Source: Saksenaea vasiformis B4078 (taxonomy: Eukaryota > Mucoromycota > Mucoromycetes > Mucorales > Saksenaeaceae). Taken from it: a stretch of 45,934 nt of DNA. Made by a program: the position numbers and the translations under genes. Shown piece after piece: positions 11,400 to 22,786 of the stretch. Below the pieces are notes generated by a model. It worked only from the letters and a program-made list of their open reading frames with translations, was not told the origin of the DNA and searched no databases. The stretch is from assembly GCA_000697055.1 (NCBI GenBank), contig JNDT01001661.1, positions 1 through 45,934 of the forward strand, in the 5' to 3' direction. Each line of letters opens with the position of its first letter. The stretch's first letter is position 1.

Positions 11400-12462
11400 C
11401 ATAGTGCACCACCTTGTTGAGTCGGTAAACCAAATTGACACGACGACGGACGAATGTGCAGGACGAAAAAAAAAAAGCTGACAATGAACTTTGTCCCTTT
11501 CAACTATATACAACTCCTATAACAACTGATCCCAACCGTTCTTTTTGGGTACTTGGGTACTTGGGTAGATCCAGACGTCAGAAATTTCTTATGACAAATA
11601 ATACGTATTTTCTCCTTGTATGCATTTTCCGGAGGCAAAAGCAAACAAAAAAAAAAGACCAAATCATTCGTGGCAATCCATATCAGATAAATGAAAGAGA
11701 TAAGTTTCTCCGTTCATAATATAGCATTGACTTTTGGATTATAATAGTACTTCTTCGCTTATACTTAATCCTTTCGGTTACAAGGACAGAAAATTCTCAC
11801 CTCCAGAGCTATCCCTCTCCTTATAAACTAGATGGATGAAAACATTCGAGTAGGAGAAAATCGCGTGGAAGCATGCCGGTTTTGTGTAGGAGACGCCGAT
11901 CGTTTCATCTCGTTCGTTCGAAATCGAGAAACTTTAGGTGTACGAATAAAAAAGAAACACTTGAAGTATGGGATGTTTTTGCCATATCTGTCTTTCCCAT
12001 GACTGTGGAATTAAATTGTTCTAAATTCATTCTCTTGTTAACGGAGGACTTGACCCGAGTGACGTTGCTATTCTCTCCTATTACTAAAGACACGCGAGCA
12101 AAGTTCAAAAACAACCCAAAAACCATGACAACCATTCGTGGCAAAATTGGGTCATGAACAACACAATCGTCCTTCGATCATGGCAAATCATGGAGCAACC
12201 TAATTGTAGAAAAACAAGGGTTGTCAAACAAAACAGGAGACCAGTTGGCTAAATAACAGGGAAGTGACAGAGGTTCGTTTGGTTAGTCAGTCCTCAAATC
12301 TCGACAATGAAACCAAAATGCTGTAGGAGGTAAAAAACCCAGATTGAATTTACAGGAACCTGTGCGTGTGCATGGAAGATTCATCCAACACTAAAGTTAG
12401 GTTCCAAAGGAGATAGGTCGAGACGAACAAGGGATACGACCACGTACGCACATGCTTCTCAA

Positions 12463-12487
12463 GAGAGACAGAGACAGAGACAGAGAC

Positions 12488-12532
<45 letters not shown>
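12463..12532. repeat. Microsatellite (GACAGA)n grading into (GA)n
   Basis: About 70 bp of purine-rich tandem repeat: five GACAGA-type units followed by about 14 GA units and a GAAAGAGAGAGA end. Confidence 0.95.
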
Positions 12533-12646
12533 TTCCTGTACCAGGGACCTGCTCCATGTAATACAAAACTGCAGTGCTGAGTACACTAAGCTTTCCGAAT
12601 CAGTACGTCAAGGGCGATCTCTTCAGGCTACTTCTTAACAAGAGAA

Positions 12647-12676
12647 AATAAATAAATGAATAAATAAATAAATAAA
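12647..12676. repeat. (AATA)n microsatellite
   Basis: Seven near-perfect AATA units with one AATG variant. Confidence 0.9.
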
Positions 12677-13348
12677 CATCGAATGATGTAAATGCTGCAA
12701 GGTTATGCCATTTAGACCATATGCTGATGCTTTCAAAAAAAAATCACTATGACCACTAATAAAGTATTAAGGCACTTAGCATCATCATATGAACGCAGGA
12801 ACAGACATGCACAGACTTATCACGTTTTCTATTGGATGCACCGAAAAGTCGATTTGTTAATAGACTAGTTGATACTGGCAACCCCCAAAACTCAATTCCC
12901 ATAGATGAAACATTTATCTATCGGGGAAAGAACGATTCTATACAAAGAAATGAGAATACCATTTCGTTCCTAGCACGTCATCTGAGTAACGAACACAATA
13001 TATAGTGCGCGCTTATGGCAACAACGATGATGTTGTGCTAAATGATAGTGTTATGATGATGAACAAATTTATCTAGGAGTAAACTAACTTTCGATTGGTT
13101 CCTCAGGACAATCACTTCATAAAACTGTAATAATGATTGACTCGACCTATTTGCTTTCCCGAGATAATCATCCCTTCTTTTTTTGGTACACAGTAAGCAA
13201 TTGAATTGCTATCCTCGCTAAATTAACGGAGAAAGAAAAAACTTTTGCACGAAGTAGTGTTGTTCTAAAACTGACTTAATCACTTTTGCACGAGCGATGA
13301 CTGATAACAATAAAAAAAAACGTATTAAAAAATAGGTAGATGTTGTGG

Positions 13349-13374
13349 ATGTGTGTGTGGTGTGTGTGTGTGTA
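13349..13374. repeat. (GT)n-type short repeat
   Basis: Interrupted GT/TG run about 26 bp long in the 3' flank of the chitin deacetylase gene. Confidence 0.8.
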
Positions 13375-13543
13375 TGAATCCTTATCTTTTTGAAAGGAAG
13401 CAATAAAAAACAAAAAACTCAAACAAAGAAAATAAGACTGCACGAAAAAGTTAAAGAAGAAGAAGAAGAGTGTGAGGGAGAATGAGAGAGGTTGTGGTTT
13501 CTATAGTGTTTCTTATTCTTTTTCTTTTCTCTCTTTTTCTTGT

Positions 13544-14968
13544 TTAAATGCGAACCAAAAGAGCAAAGAGGGCAGCAACGAACAATGCACCATTAAGAGC
13601 AGGAACGTCTGAAGCACCTGAGTTACCCTTGGCACCGGGTTCGACACCTGTGGTGGGACCAGCGTTATGGTTGACAGCGGCATCAAAGTCGGGATAAGTG
13701 ATGGTCTGTTCAACATAAGGATGAGAAATGTTCATACAGGTGGCAACGTCGAGAACATGGTTATAAGCCTTCTTGATTTCAGGCAAATGCTGCATAGCGA
13801 AAGACATGGTCATGTTGTTGATTTCGTGCGAAAGCACAATGTTGCCCGAGGAAGTGAAGCTGCCGTTCTTTCCCATGTTGATAAAGCTCTCGTAATTCTG
13901 GTTGACAGTGTCTGCGGTGATACCGGGAGTCACACCTGCAGCCCAGTCATCTGTATCCAGGTTCCAGAGAACAGCCGTCAAGTTCAGTTGTCTAGCGATC
14001 CATCGCACACGATCATCCATATCACCAAGCGCCTAATAATAGAGATTAGAGAACCAAAAGAAACATGACCAATAACAATAAAAAAAGACTATGACTTACT
14101 GGACGCCAGTACAGAGGAGTGACACCAGTGACATACTTGATTGCTTTGGAAGTGTAGTAAAGTTCGGCCAGAACTTCTTGGTTTGTCAAGGTAGTCATCA
14201 TTTTGTGAGACCAAGTATGGCTAGCAATATGATGTCCATCCTTAAGACCACGAAGAGCACCATAGGGCCAGTTAATCACGTTGGAACCGATATAAAACAT
14301 AGATGCTCGAAGATTGTTGTTCTTCAGATAGTCGTAGAAGGCGTTGTGCGAACAGTTTGGACCATCATCATAGGTCTGTAAAGAAAAAGGGAACGAGAAT
14401 TAGTGTTTAGGGGGTCTGAGTAGGCGTAGAAAAGGGTTGCGAGGAGAGGGGACCCCATTTTTTTTTACGGGAAAAAAAAAAGAAAAAAAGAAAAAAAGAA
14501 AAAAAAACTCACAAGACCCCATGTTTCTGGTTCTGGGCAGGCGTAAATATCCGGATAAACATCTTGGACTTTTGGCTTCACACATTGACTTGCAGACCAC
14601 CAACAGTCGGGATCTTGGGCTGTATTGTAGCCTTGCATGTTTAATCCACCAGCGGGAGTCAGTTGGCGAACGGGGATGTTTGGGGCCTTGGTCCAATCGA
14701 TGGAGTTGTAGAGTTTCTGGAACTCCTGACTGGTGTTCATACCATTGCTCGTTGCAATATCCCAAATAGTAGGCCACTCAGCTTTATTAATAGTGATGCC
14801 TGGAGCTTGGTAGTACTGGCACTCGGTTGCCACGTCGTAAGAAGTGGTTTGCGGGATGTTTGGGATATTGATCTTTGTAGGATCTGCATTGCTGGAATAA
14901 TTGGTCACGACGGCCTGTGCCAATAAACCACTAGAGACCACAGACAGAAGAATGGACTGCCAAGTCAT
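13544..14968 (-). CDS. Chitin deacetylase, secreted, probably GPI-anchored (NodB polysaccharide deacetylase)
   Basis: Three exons (14513-14968, 14100-14375, 13544-14032) give 406 residues. The enzyme removes acetyl groups from chitin to make chitosan, a major wall polymer of Mucorales. An N-terminal signal peptide (residues 1 to about 20) is followed by a family N-region with IDWTKAPNIPVRQL. The NodB domain starts at TYDDGP: Asp155 is the predicted base, and Asp156, His205 and His209 (SHTWSH) bind the metal. Motif 3 reads RPALGDMDDRVR, where many relatives have RPPYGD. Then come WNLDTDDW and NIVLSHE. Several N-x-S/T sites are present. The end is a small-residue region (GNSGASD) plus a hydrophobic tail (LFVAALFALLV), the layout of a GPI-anchor signal. 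Both introns keep frame. A TATA-like box lies about 70 bp upstream. Confidence 0.95.
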
Positions 14969-15032
14969 GATAGAAAAAAAAAGATAAAAAAAGAGAAAAA
15001 GGTGGGGAGGGATGAGGGATAAATAAACCCGG

Positions 15033-15044
15033 TATATAAATATA
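15033..15044 (-). promoter_or_regulatory. TATA box of the chitin deacetylase gene
   Basis: TATATAAATATA lies 65-76 bp before the ATG at 14968 in an otherwise GA-rich promoter. Position and sequence fit a core TATA element on the minus strand. Confidence 0.5.
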
Positions 15045-15076
15045 ATAAATTTTTAGGGAGAAAGGAGGAGATCCAT

Positions 15077-15823
15077 TTACAGTAACAGAAACTAAACCAA
15101 ATTCACAACTCGTTCGACGTTCCTTTATCCGGTTTGAATGAATTCCAGGTTAAACATGGTGATTTGATACTTTTTAGTCTGCGCAAAAAAAGATCCTTTT
15201 TAGTCCAATTTCTTGGTCAGGGTTACCGATAACCTATAATTAGAAACAAATCGCCCGCCCATCCATCCATCCTTCTTTTATCCCGTCGATCACTCATTTA
15301 TTCTATGTTCTTTATGAATCCTAACTAAAACCTTACCTTACCTTACCTTACTAAACTCTCTCCCTCTCTCTCTCTCTCTCTCTCTATGACTTTCTTTATG
15401 TTATATAGATAGTACAACAAAGAAAAGTCTAAGAGAACGAATGAACCGACAATGTTTCAAGCCGTGCCCGATTCCTTTGTGCAACAATAAAGATCGACAT
15501 AGATCGTCGCTGAGCCTAGATGATCCTAACTTAGCGGAAACATAAGCCCGTTGACAACAGATTGATTGTATAGTGTTATGTCATTTAAAAAATTCCTATT
15601 CGTCGAGCCACAAAAAGAGGATGTTAAAAAAAGATACTTTTTTTTCTTGGCATCGTACATTTGGTTTCACTTTTTTAGAACCAAAACAAAAAGAAGTTAA
15701 GACGCACATACACACATACAGTAGCTCACACGCACTGCACATACAGATATACACACATGCAAAAACAGAAAAAAAAAAGAAGATAGTGTCGTTTTTTTTC
15801 TTTTTCCTTTTTTTTTTATGTTT
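15077..15823. other. Intergenic region, chitin deacetylase promoter side and Cti6-like 3' flank
   Basis: No gene is visible. It has three ACCTT units at 15334-15350, a CT run at 15358-15385, and A- and T-rich tracts near 15760-15835 that match the 3' end of the minus-strand gene. A long plus-strand frame at 15573-16136 overlaps the PHD gene antisense and is composed of low-complexity runs, so I do not annotate it. Confidence 0.5.
15358..15385. repeat. (CT)n microsatellite
   Basis: About 14 CT units with two interruptions, in the promoter-side region of the chitin deacetylase gene. Confidence 0.85.
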
Positions 15824-17371
15824 TTACTTTTTTTTGGTTTGGCACATGACACCAAATTTTCGTTGGAACTTGACAAGTTCTCGTGTTACGCGGTCCATAA
15901 TGTCTACGGCTGTTTCTTCATCCGGATGTTTTAAAAGGGAAGGTACAAAAGGGACAGGTGTAGTCGGACTCGTCGCGGACAAGACCGAATGGTTACCCCA
16001 ATCATCTTCATCATTATCTTCATCCAATAAGGGGACTGTAGAAGCACTACTCAATGATGATCCCGATGATGTTGAAAAAGATCGAGGTCGGTATGTTTGT
16101 TGTTGTTGTGGCGACGGATGCACAGGCGGAGCTTGATTATTCTTTTTTCCAGCCAAGTCCAACTGAAGTTTACCCACGTAGTCTAAGATTTGTTTCGCTC
16201 GTCGGTTCATGTCGATAAGCGACATTTTTGGATTTGGATATTTTACTTTCGCAGGAGGAGAACTTTCTCGATTGGGTCGACCTTGATCATTCCAATAAGG
16301 TAAACTTACAGACGAAGGACCACCGTCTTCAGCAGATGGAGTAGAGGGTCGAGACGTTGGTTTTGACTTCCCATTGGCTTGTTGTTGCTGTTGTCGCGTT
16401 TTCTGTTCTGGTGATATAGGTGACCCACTGCTATTCGTACTATTTCCTGTATGTCGTCGCGCTGGCTTCTTTGTATCTACAGTTGTTGTTGTTGCTGTCC
16501 GTCGATTGGAGGCTGTTGTCCGAGGTCGACGTTCATATGTTTCATCTTCATCACTGGCTTCTGTTAATGGTATATCTTCTGTCCCCTGCCATCCGTTTGT
16601 CTGCGGCGTCTCTTCTTCTGTCCCTGAAGGTTTCTCCATACTGTCAGGTGAATTCGGACTAAGTTGTACCTGCATGGAACCCACGGGCGAAGCCGGCCGC
16701 CTTGATCGTGTTCCATTCAACGCTGTCCGTTTTCGGCGTTTGGTAGTTCTCCCGCTCTCCGAATCCGTTTTGTGTAATTCCGCCGAATGGCTTGCATCAT
16801 CCGAAGTCGTTGATTGCCGCTTCCGACCACTATTATCATTCGCTTGGTATGTCCGCTTCACTCTATTATATACATATATATATATATATATTCCCCTTCT
16901 TTTTCAACAAAACTGATCTTCCCCAATAACCTTTTTCTTTTTTCTTTTCTTTTCTTCCAAGTAGGCTTACCTTCCATGTGTTTTGATAATTTGATGATTT
17001 TCAGGTTGACAGAGATCACAGTAATAATGGTCCGGGATTTCCTCCTGAGTCAGTCCTACACAGTCGCAATGCTGCCAAACTTCACACTTGTCACATTGTA
17101 CCATTAAGCCCACATTGTCTGTTTAACCATTTGCAACATTGAGAAAAAAAAGAAAAGGAGAAAGTCAAAAAACTTACGTTGGTCGCCACATACACATCGT
17201 GTGACGGAACCTCCATCTGAACTTTCTTCTTCCGATGTCGATGCTTCTGGAGGAGGTGCTCTTGTTTTCGGTTTAGTTTGTTTGCGACTGCGTCGTGAAG
17301 GAGGAGCTAAAATTGCTCTCTTATATTAGAGCCACTCATTCTCGATCGGGTTTTGCATTCAACTTACTCAT
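15824..17371 (-). CDS. PHD-finger protein, Cti6-like (Rpd3L histone deacetylase complex subunit)
   Basis: Four exons: 17368-17371, 17178-17306, 16971-17118 and 15824-16862, giving 439 residues. A basic, phosphorylatable N-region leads to a single PHD finger with Cys39, Cys41, Cys53, Cys56, His61, Cys64, Cys78 and Cys81, the Cys4-His-Cys3 pattern. The core [10 protein letters not shown] and HYYCDLC closely match Cti6, which reads histone marks for the Rpd3L deacetylase complex in yeasts. The long remainder is disordered (Ser, Thr, Gln-rich). A short conserved-looking helix [17 protein letters not shown] is another feature shared with Cti6 proteins. The first exon is four bases (ATG plus A). 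Nuclear localisation is likely from KRRKR clusters. Other single-PHD chromatin proteins are possible; the assignment to Cti6 is by resemblance. Confidence 0.85.
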
Positions 17372-17644
17372 GTCAAACGAATAATAAGAAGAATAAAACA
17401 AATAAAAAAAAACAGAATAAAACAAAAATTGATGGGGTATATACTGTGAAGGAAGTCGTTATTTTTTCTTTTTATTTCTTTAATGGTGTTTTCGAATAAT
17501 GCATGAAACACGTCAAAAAAGAAAAAAAAAAAAAAGGGAAAGAAAGAAAAAAAAAAAAAGAACTTTTCAGATGCTGTGAAAAAATGCCCTGGCTACGGCT
17601 CATTTGAAACTCAGGCTACCATGACTCCGACCCGTGCTTGTTAT

Positions 17645-20600
17645 TCAAGAAGGCACAAAGTCAATCGCAATACGAATTTCTCCGTTTCCCGCAGGCTGTA
17701 AGGGTAACCATGTATCTATTCGTGTCTCCTGTGGCGGATGGATGAGATCCCAAAGATTCCATTGACCATCACACATGTCGACATCGTGACTGAACATATT
17801 ATGATCCTTGACTTTGATATCCAAGATGGTGGGTTTACTTGACACATTGTACTGGAAATACTCATGCCTATACACAAAAATAAAAATTGGATTCATTTTT
17901 TTTTTACCCCTTAGTTATATAAAAAGGGAAGAAGCAGCTTACCATTCTGGGTTCAACGTTTTCTTGATATGTTTTGTCTTGTAGACCTGTTGTTTTCCTA
18001 TTCTTACACGTACAAATGGATCACTAGTTCCTCCCCTGTCCACCGCAGGAAGTCCTCTGGCCTCGATGAGACGCACCATAATCGACCCACTCATCCCCTC
18101 ACTCTCCTTCTGATGATGATCCTCCGTGGTTACACCAGATACCCGAATGGAAACCGACTCCTCTGTTTTCGAGCGGGGCACTCCCAGCTGCACAAATGAA
18201 CTGGATCTACTATTCGGTTGAAGTTTCTTGGAATAATCAAAAGTTGACGTTGTCGACGGCTTCATCGTCATTGTCTTGGTAAAAATGCGTGTTGTAGATG
18301 CAAGCATCGATGTATGCGTCTTCTTACGCACCAACAACTGAGGTTGCCACAACAATCGAACTCGCACAGACCCGGAAACTCCTGCTACTCCATCGAGCGG
18401 AATTTGAACATCGCGTGCCACGAAACTTTCGACAGCGTCTCCACGAATAGAGATTCCACCCGACCCTGGCCGAAAAGGATCATTAGATGACAGAAAGTTA
18501 AAAAAAAAAAAACTAGCTTGAATTCACAACTCACCCATTGGTTCATGCCCCTGAATCTGGTTCCAATCGAATACTTCAATTCGGAAACTGGCCGTGACTC
18601 GTGATAACTAATCATCCCCAGCTTTGCATATCAGTTTTCTGCTAAAAAAGCAAAAACAAATAAAAAGAAAAATAACATACAATCGGGACAGAAAATTGTT
18701 CATTGCGCCACTGCGGAGACAGCGATTTTTTAACAACCGCGCTTGTATGCATCCGCTCTCCATTCACCGTAAACACCACATATGGATCACTTGTACCTAA
18801 AAAAAAAAATCCATGTCTATTAGAACGAACGCATTGCAATGCAGAAAAAAAGAAAAAGAGAGAGACACAAACCAGATTTATCTGCAGCCATGAGGTTTTT
18901 GGCACTAATTAAAGTCACCGTCAGGTTACCCTGGTCTTGTTCAAACCAAAAAAGAAAAAAAGAAAAAAATCCATTAATAATATATCGTTTACGCGTTCGG
19001 CTGTTCTTCATCAAAACTTACTTTCCAAACTTTCATCCGGATTCAATGTGAATTTTGTAAGTGGTGTATAATCAAAGCTTAAACGGATCTTGCCAGCACC
19101 ATCCGTACCAAGCAGATCAAACCATTCTCCTCCTTCTTCCTCGTCATCATCATCACTGATGTCTTCACGCCGTCGATTCTGGATACGACGAATGATGCTG
19201 TTGGTTGCATCTACCCAATGACCTAATTTGGTATCGTCCTTATCATCTGCATTTGCAGGCTTGATCTCAATAGCAACACGCGAAAAATCTGCCTCCTTGA
19301 CAAACGCATCACCCGCCTCGTTAAATGTCAACCTCCTGCCTTTTGCTTTTGTCGTCCGGAACTGCGGCATCAATGAATCCACAAGCAGCTGACAATATAC
19401 ATGCGAAAATTTCGGCAAATGCACTTCATGGATGCGCACCATCAGCACACCCGAATTATACGCAGATAAATCCACAAGATCATCAGGGGTGTATCGAATC
19501 GATGTACCATGAAGATCGTCCAGAGGCAATTCTCCATCTTCTTCGCGAAGTTGAGGTAATGTCAACGTTGGAAAGAATTCAGCGGTATAGCGCAGTTCAC
19601 CCTTCGCAGGCGTTCGACGATCCACAGACTTAAGCGGAGCCCATCTAATGAAAAAGAAAAGAAAAAAAGTTAAGCGCGCTTTTTTTCTTTGGGGCGGATT
19701 GCTTTTTTTTTTTTTCGTACTTGTCGATAATCACGCCTGTGGGTTCACACCATTTATCGGGATCTTCTTCTTGGTCGCCAACCTTCTGTCGTATGAGTTC
19801 TCTCATGCGTAATACAGTGGACCCAAGTGATCTGTCCTTCGTTTTGGCGTTCCAATCCATCACCTCCAACACAAGATCTTCCCGAATCGAATGCACTGGC
19901 ACATAATGAAATTCACCCCATTCGGGATTAAGGTTGTTGTCTATCACCTCTGTCCGCGCTCGGACCTGAAGCCCCGACATCACCCTCACATATGGATCGG
20001 ATTTTGTCACAGCCTCTACATTACGCAGGTCCCTGGCCTCCCAGAATGCAAACCGGACCACACCTACAGGAGGACCTACAGAAATAAGATCAGAAAAAAA
20101 AAAGAAAAAGAGAATCGGTCTGAATAAAAGCTTACTGTAATAACCATGACCTCCCATGCCTTGCGTCAGTCCTGTCATCACCACGGGTTTCCATTGCACG
20201 CTCAGACGAACACGGCTGCCCTCTTTACCCTCCAAGTCCCACCAGTACTCGTTTTTCTCCTGTGTATCCATCATATCCACCAGATAGGAGGTCCAAACAC
20301 CGATCGTCCTATCTTCGGCAAAACTGACACTGTCCTTGATCTCGACACGAATAAACACCTCTGTCTTGTCCAGCACAACCACCTCACCAGGCCGCTCAAA
20401 CTTGGGATTGGCATTGTATTTGAATACAGGCGTCTTGATCTTCTCTGCACCATTAATAAGTACACGTGCATAAGGACTGAATTTATTCGATCCAAGGTTA
20501 TGACACTCATGCACCGTAAATCGAAGCACACCAGAATCTATTGCCAAGTTAAGTGTCATGTTTTCAACGTAAAGAAATCCGTCCTCTTTTTTTTCTCTTA

Positions 20601-21106
20601 CTTGATTCTGCCGCAGGTTCAACTGTGCCATCTTCTCTAGTCACCGGTTTAGAAACAGGCAAGTACCGCATATCTGCTTTGAGATCAGTAATAGGCTTTC
20701 CATGACGCTGCATCACAAGATCTCTACAAAAAACAAAAAAACGATTAAGTTCCTGCTTTCCCTTTTTCTTTTTTCTTTTTGTTCGCTTACAAGCCTCGTA
20801 ATTCGTAATCATCTTCTTCCGTTAGATCGACAAGATCAAAATGAGATCGGGCGATACGTCTATCTTTTGCACTGGTATTGTGGTTTCGTAGTTCGAGCGT
20901 TAAGATGGAATTGAGGTTATTCAACAACAAAAAGTGGGTCTCGTTCCAAATGGGTTCGAGTGTGTTTTCGCGCACGCTTGTACGGCCCAGCTCCTGTGCC
21001 TTATCAAGGAAGAAACGCACATAAGGACTGAGCGACCCGTCACCTGCATTGATGGTAGAAGCCGAATAGACGGTGACCGCCAAAACACCATTGGCTTGTG
21101 CTAGAC

Positions 21107-21137
<31 letters not shown>

Positions 21138-22786
21138 TGAACATCCTGTCTGTCTGATTGATTGACTTCACATTCTACTACAAGACGATTTGGTTTACTT
21201 ACTGATATCCAGTTCGCCAGCAAAGAATTTTTCCACATCAAACGCAAATGTGTTTGGATAGTACATCATTGGCCCCAAAATCGTATGCACCTGATCACGT
21301 ACAAAGCTTTGTAATCCAGGAATCTAATGTAGCACCAGAGAGAGAGAGTGTGTGTGTGTGAGCACGTGCACCTATCCATGACCCCCATTTACTTGCATTA
21401 TTGACATCAAAGCCAAATGTCTCGCCTCCAATAGGTTTCAACACGTAATCAAACTGTGGTTTGTCCATAAAACAGGCATCGACTAGTTTGATATGTGGAT
21501 ATCGGCTGATAAATTTGAATTTGATTCGCATCTGTCCGCGGAAACTCATATCCTCAACCAATACGGGAATGCCTGCACCGACCATGCCTTTTCCCAGTCG
21601 GATGTTCAAAACAATCTTCGGATTGATTTTACGCTGGATCTGTTTCTTGGTCATCTCCGACGTATCATTAGGAACAAAAGACACCGTCCAATCCATGCAC
21701 TGAGGGAAGTCATTGTTTTAGCGACTACATACAAATCATCTTTCTTCTTTTTTTTTCTTTCTCAACAAACCACAGTATCAGCATCTGTATCTGGTAGTGT
21801 CTTGACACTTTCAATTTTGAAAGGCTTTGTACCGAGGGTAAATGTCGTTAATCGCACCGAATCCAGGAATCCGGGAAGATAGTCAACGAGGTAGGTATCG
21901 ATATTTTCAATGACATAAGCACTTAGTACAGGTTCAAAGATCAACCAAAAATTTTGCACAACACTATTCAACCATTCCACCGGTTCCGTATCGGCTTCAA
22001 GACGTATTTTCGCAAATTCACGTTGAATATCATCCCGTGCATTTCTTTCGAATCGACGATGCGTTGTTTGAAACCACGTTGCTAGATAAATAAATAAAAT
22101 AGATGAATCATGCATGAAATCAGTCAGTGGGGGAAAAAGTAACTGTCAATAGCAAAAAAAAAAAATCCTTCTTCACCTAAAAACAGACATGCGACGAGCA
22201 AGGTGACCATGCCACCGCCCATCCGTGCCAGTTGCCAAAAAATGATGCCAACCACAAAAATCACTCCTGCATTGGACCACCATTCTTCATACAGGATTTC
22301 AGAGACAAACCCCTCCAATGGATTTTCGGGTTTTTCTGTTGCTTTATAGGGAAGTGATCCTCCAGGATTTGTCTTTGTGGAAAACGCCGTCCAACCTGTC
22401 CGGAACCAATCGGGAATACCTACGGACGGAGGAGGGGGTGACAGCGTGGCAACGTCTACCGGTTGTTGTTTTGGGGTTCTTGGCGATTTTGGTGTGTGTA
22501 GTTGAGAACGCGATCGTCGTAACGAGCGATTAAGCTTTGCAAGCTGAGGTACGGGTTTGCGCTGCGCGTTAGTCAGTGCTTGTATGATCTCCGTAGCGTC
22601 ATTGGTGCCAAGCTCCGTCTGTAATCCTCCACGATTGCCCAGATTACGGAAGTCAGGCAACATGTCCTTTGGGATCTCCCGCCGGACCTCCTCAGAGGCA
22701 ACAACCGTCTCGGAAGAAGTACTAGTAGTAGTAGTAACAGACGTGAAGTGTGTGGTTATTTCTCTTGTCTGTTCCTCGTCCGTCAT
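17645..22786 (-). CDS. Tricalbin: ER-plasma membrane tether with SMP and C2 domains
   Basis: I read 14 exons that join to 976 residues: 22177-22786, 21771-22081, 21397-21699, 21203-21323, 20791-21100, 20602-20723, 20136-20537, 19721-20075, 19022-19644, 18873-18935, 18681-18796, 18535-18607, 17943-18465 and 17645-17867. After a disordered N-region comes a hairpin membrane segment (about 171-206), then an SMP lipid-transfer domain (about 210-440). A series of C2 domains follows: clear ones begin GVLAVTVY, GVLRFTVHEC, GVVRFAFWEARDL, GNLTVTLISAKNL and GSIMVRLIEARGL, with a divergent one between. SDPYV and SDPFV calcium-loop motifs are present. Tricalbins tether cortical ER to the plasma membrane and move lipids. 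Intron 3 uses a GC donor, and intron 4 holds an (AAT)n run. The exon 6/7 junction (acceptor CAATAG, exon 7 from 20537) is the least certain. Confidence 0.93.
21106..21136. repeat. (AAT)n microsatellite inside a tricalbin intron
   Basis: Ten uninterrupted AAT units between exons 4 and 5 of the tricalbin gene, close to the acceptor of exon 5 on the minus strand. Confidence 0.95.

Larger units (their letters stand above)
11400..13543. other. 2.1-kb intergenic region with simple repeats
   Basis: I see no gene. It holds the Sec61 promoter side, several simple repeats and the 3' flank of the chitin deacetylase gene. Open frames on the plus strand (for example 11873-12157) lack family motifs. It could also contain an unrecognised non-coding RNA, but nothing in the sequence points to one. 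Confidence 0.5.

Noticed and set aside
12139..12157. Similarity of GGCAAAATTGGGTCATGA to bases 12-28 in the recombinase
   Set aside because: The match is under 20 bp with gaps and no flanking similarity, so it is too short to call a second copy.
15573..16136. A 187-codon plus-strand frame
   Set aside because: It is antisense to the disordered end of the Cti6-like gene and starts with Phe/Lys-rich low-complexity sequence.
20564..20631. Continuous frame joining the start of a long minus-strand ORF to the tricalbin C2 exon without splicing
   Set aside because: That frame is out of phase with the upstream exon. Using the GTAAG donor at 20601 and the CAATAG acceptor ending at 20538 restores the tricalbin frame.
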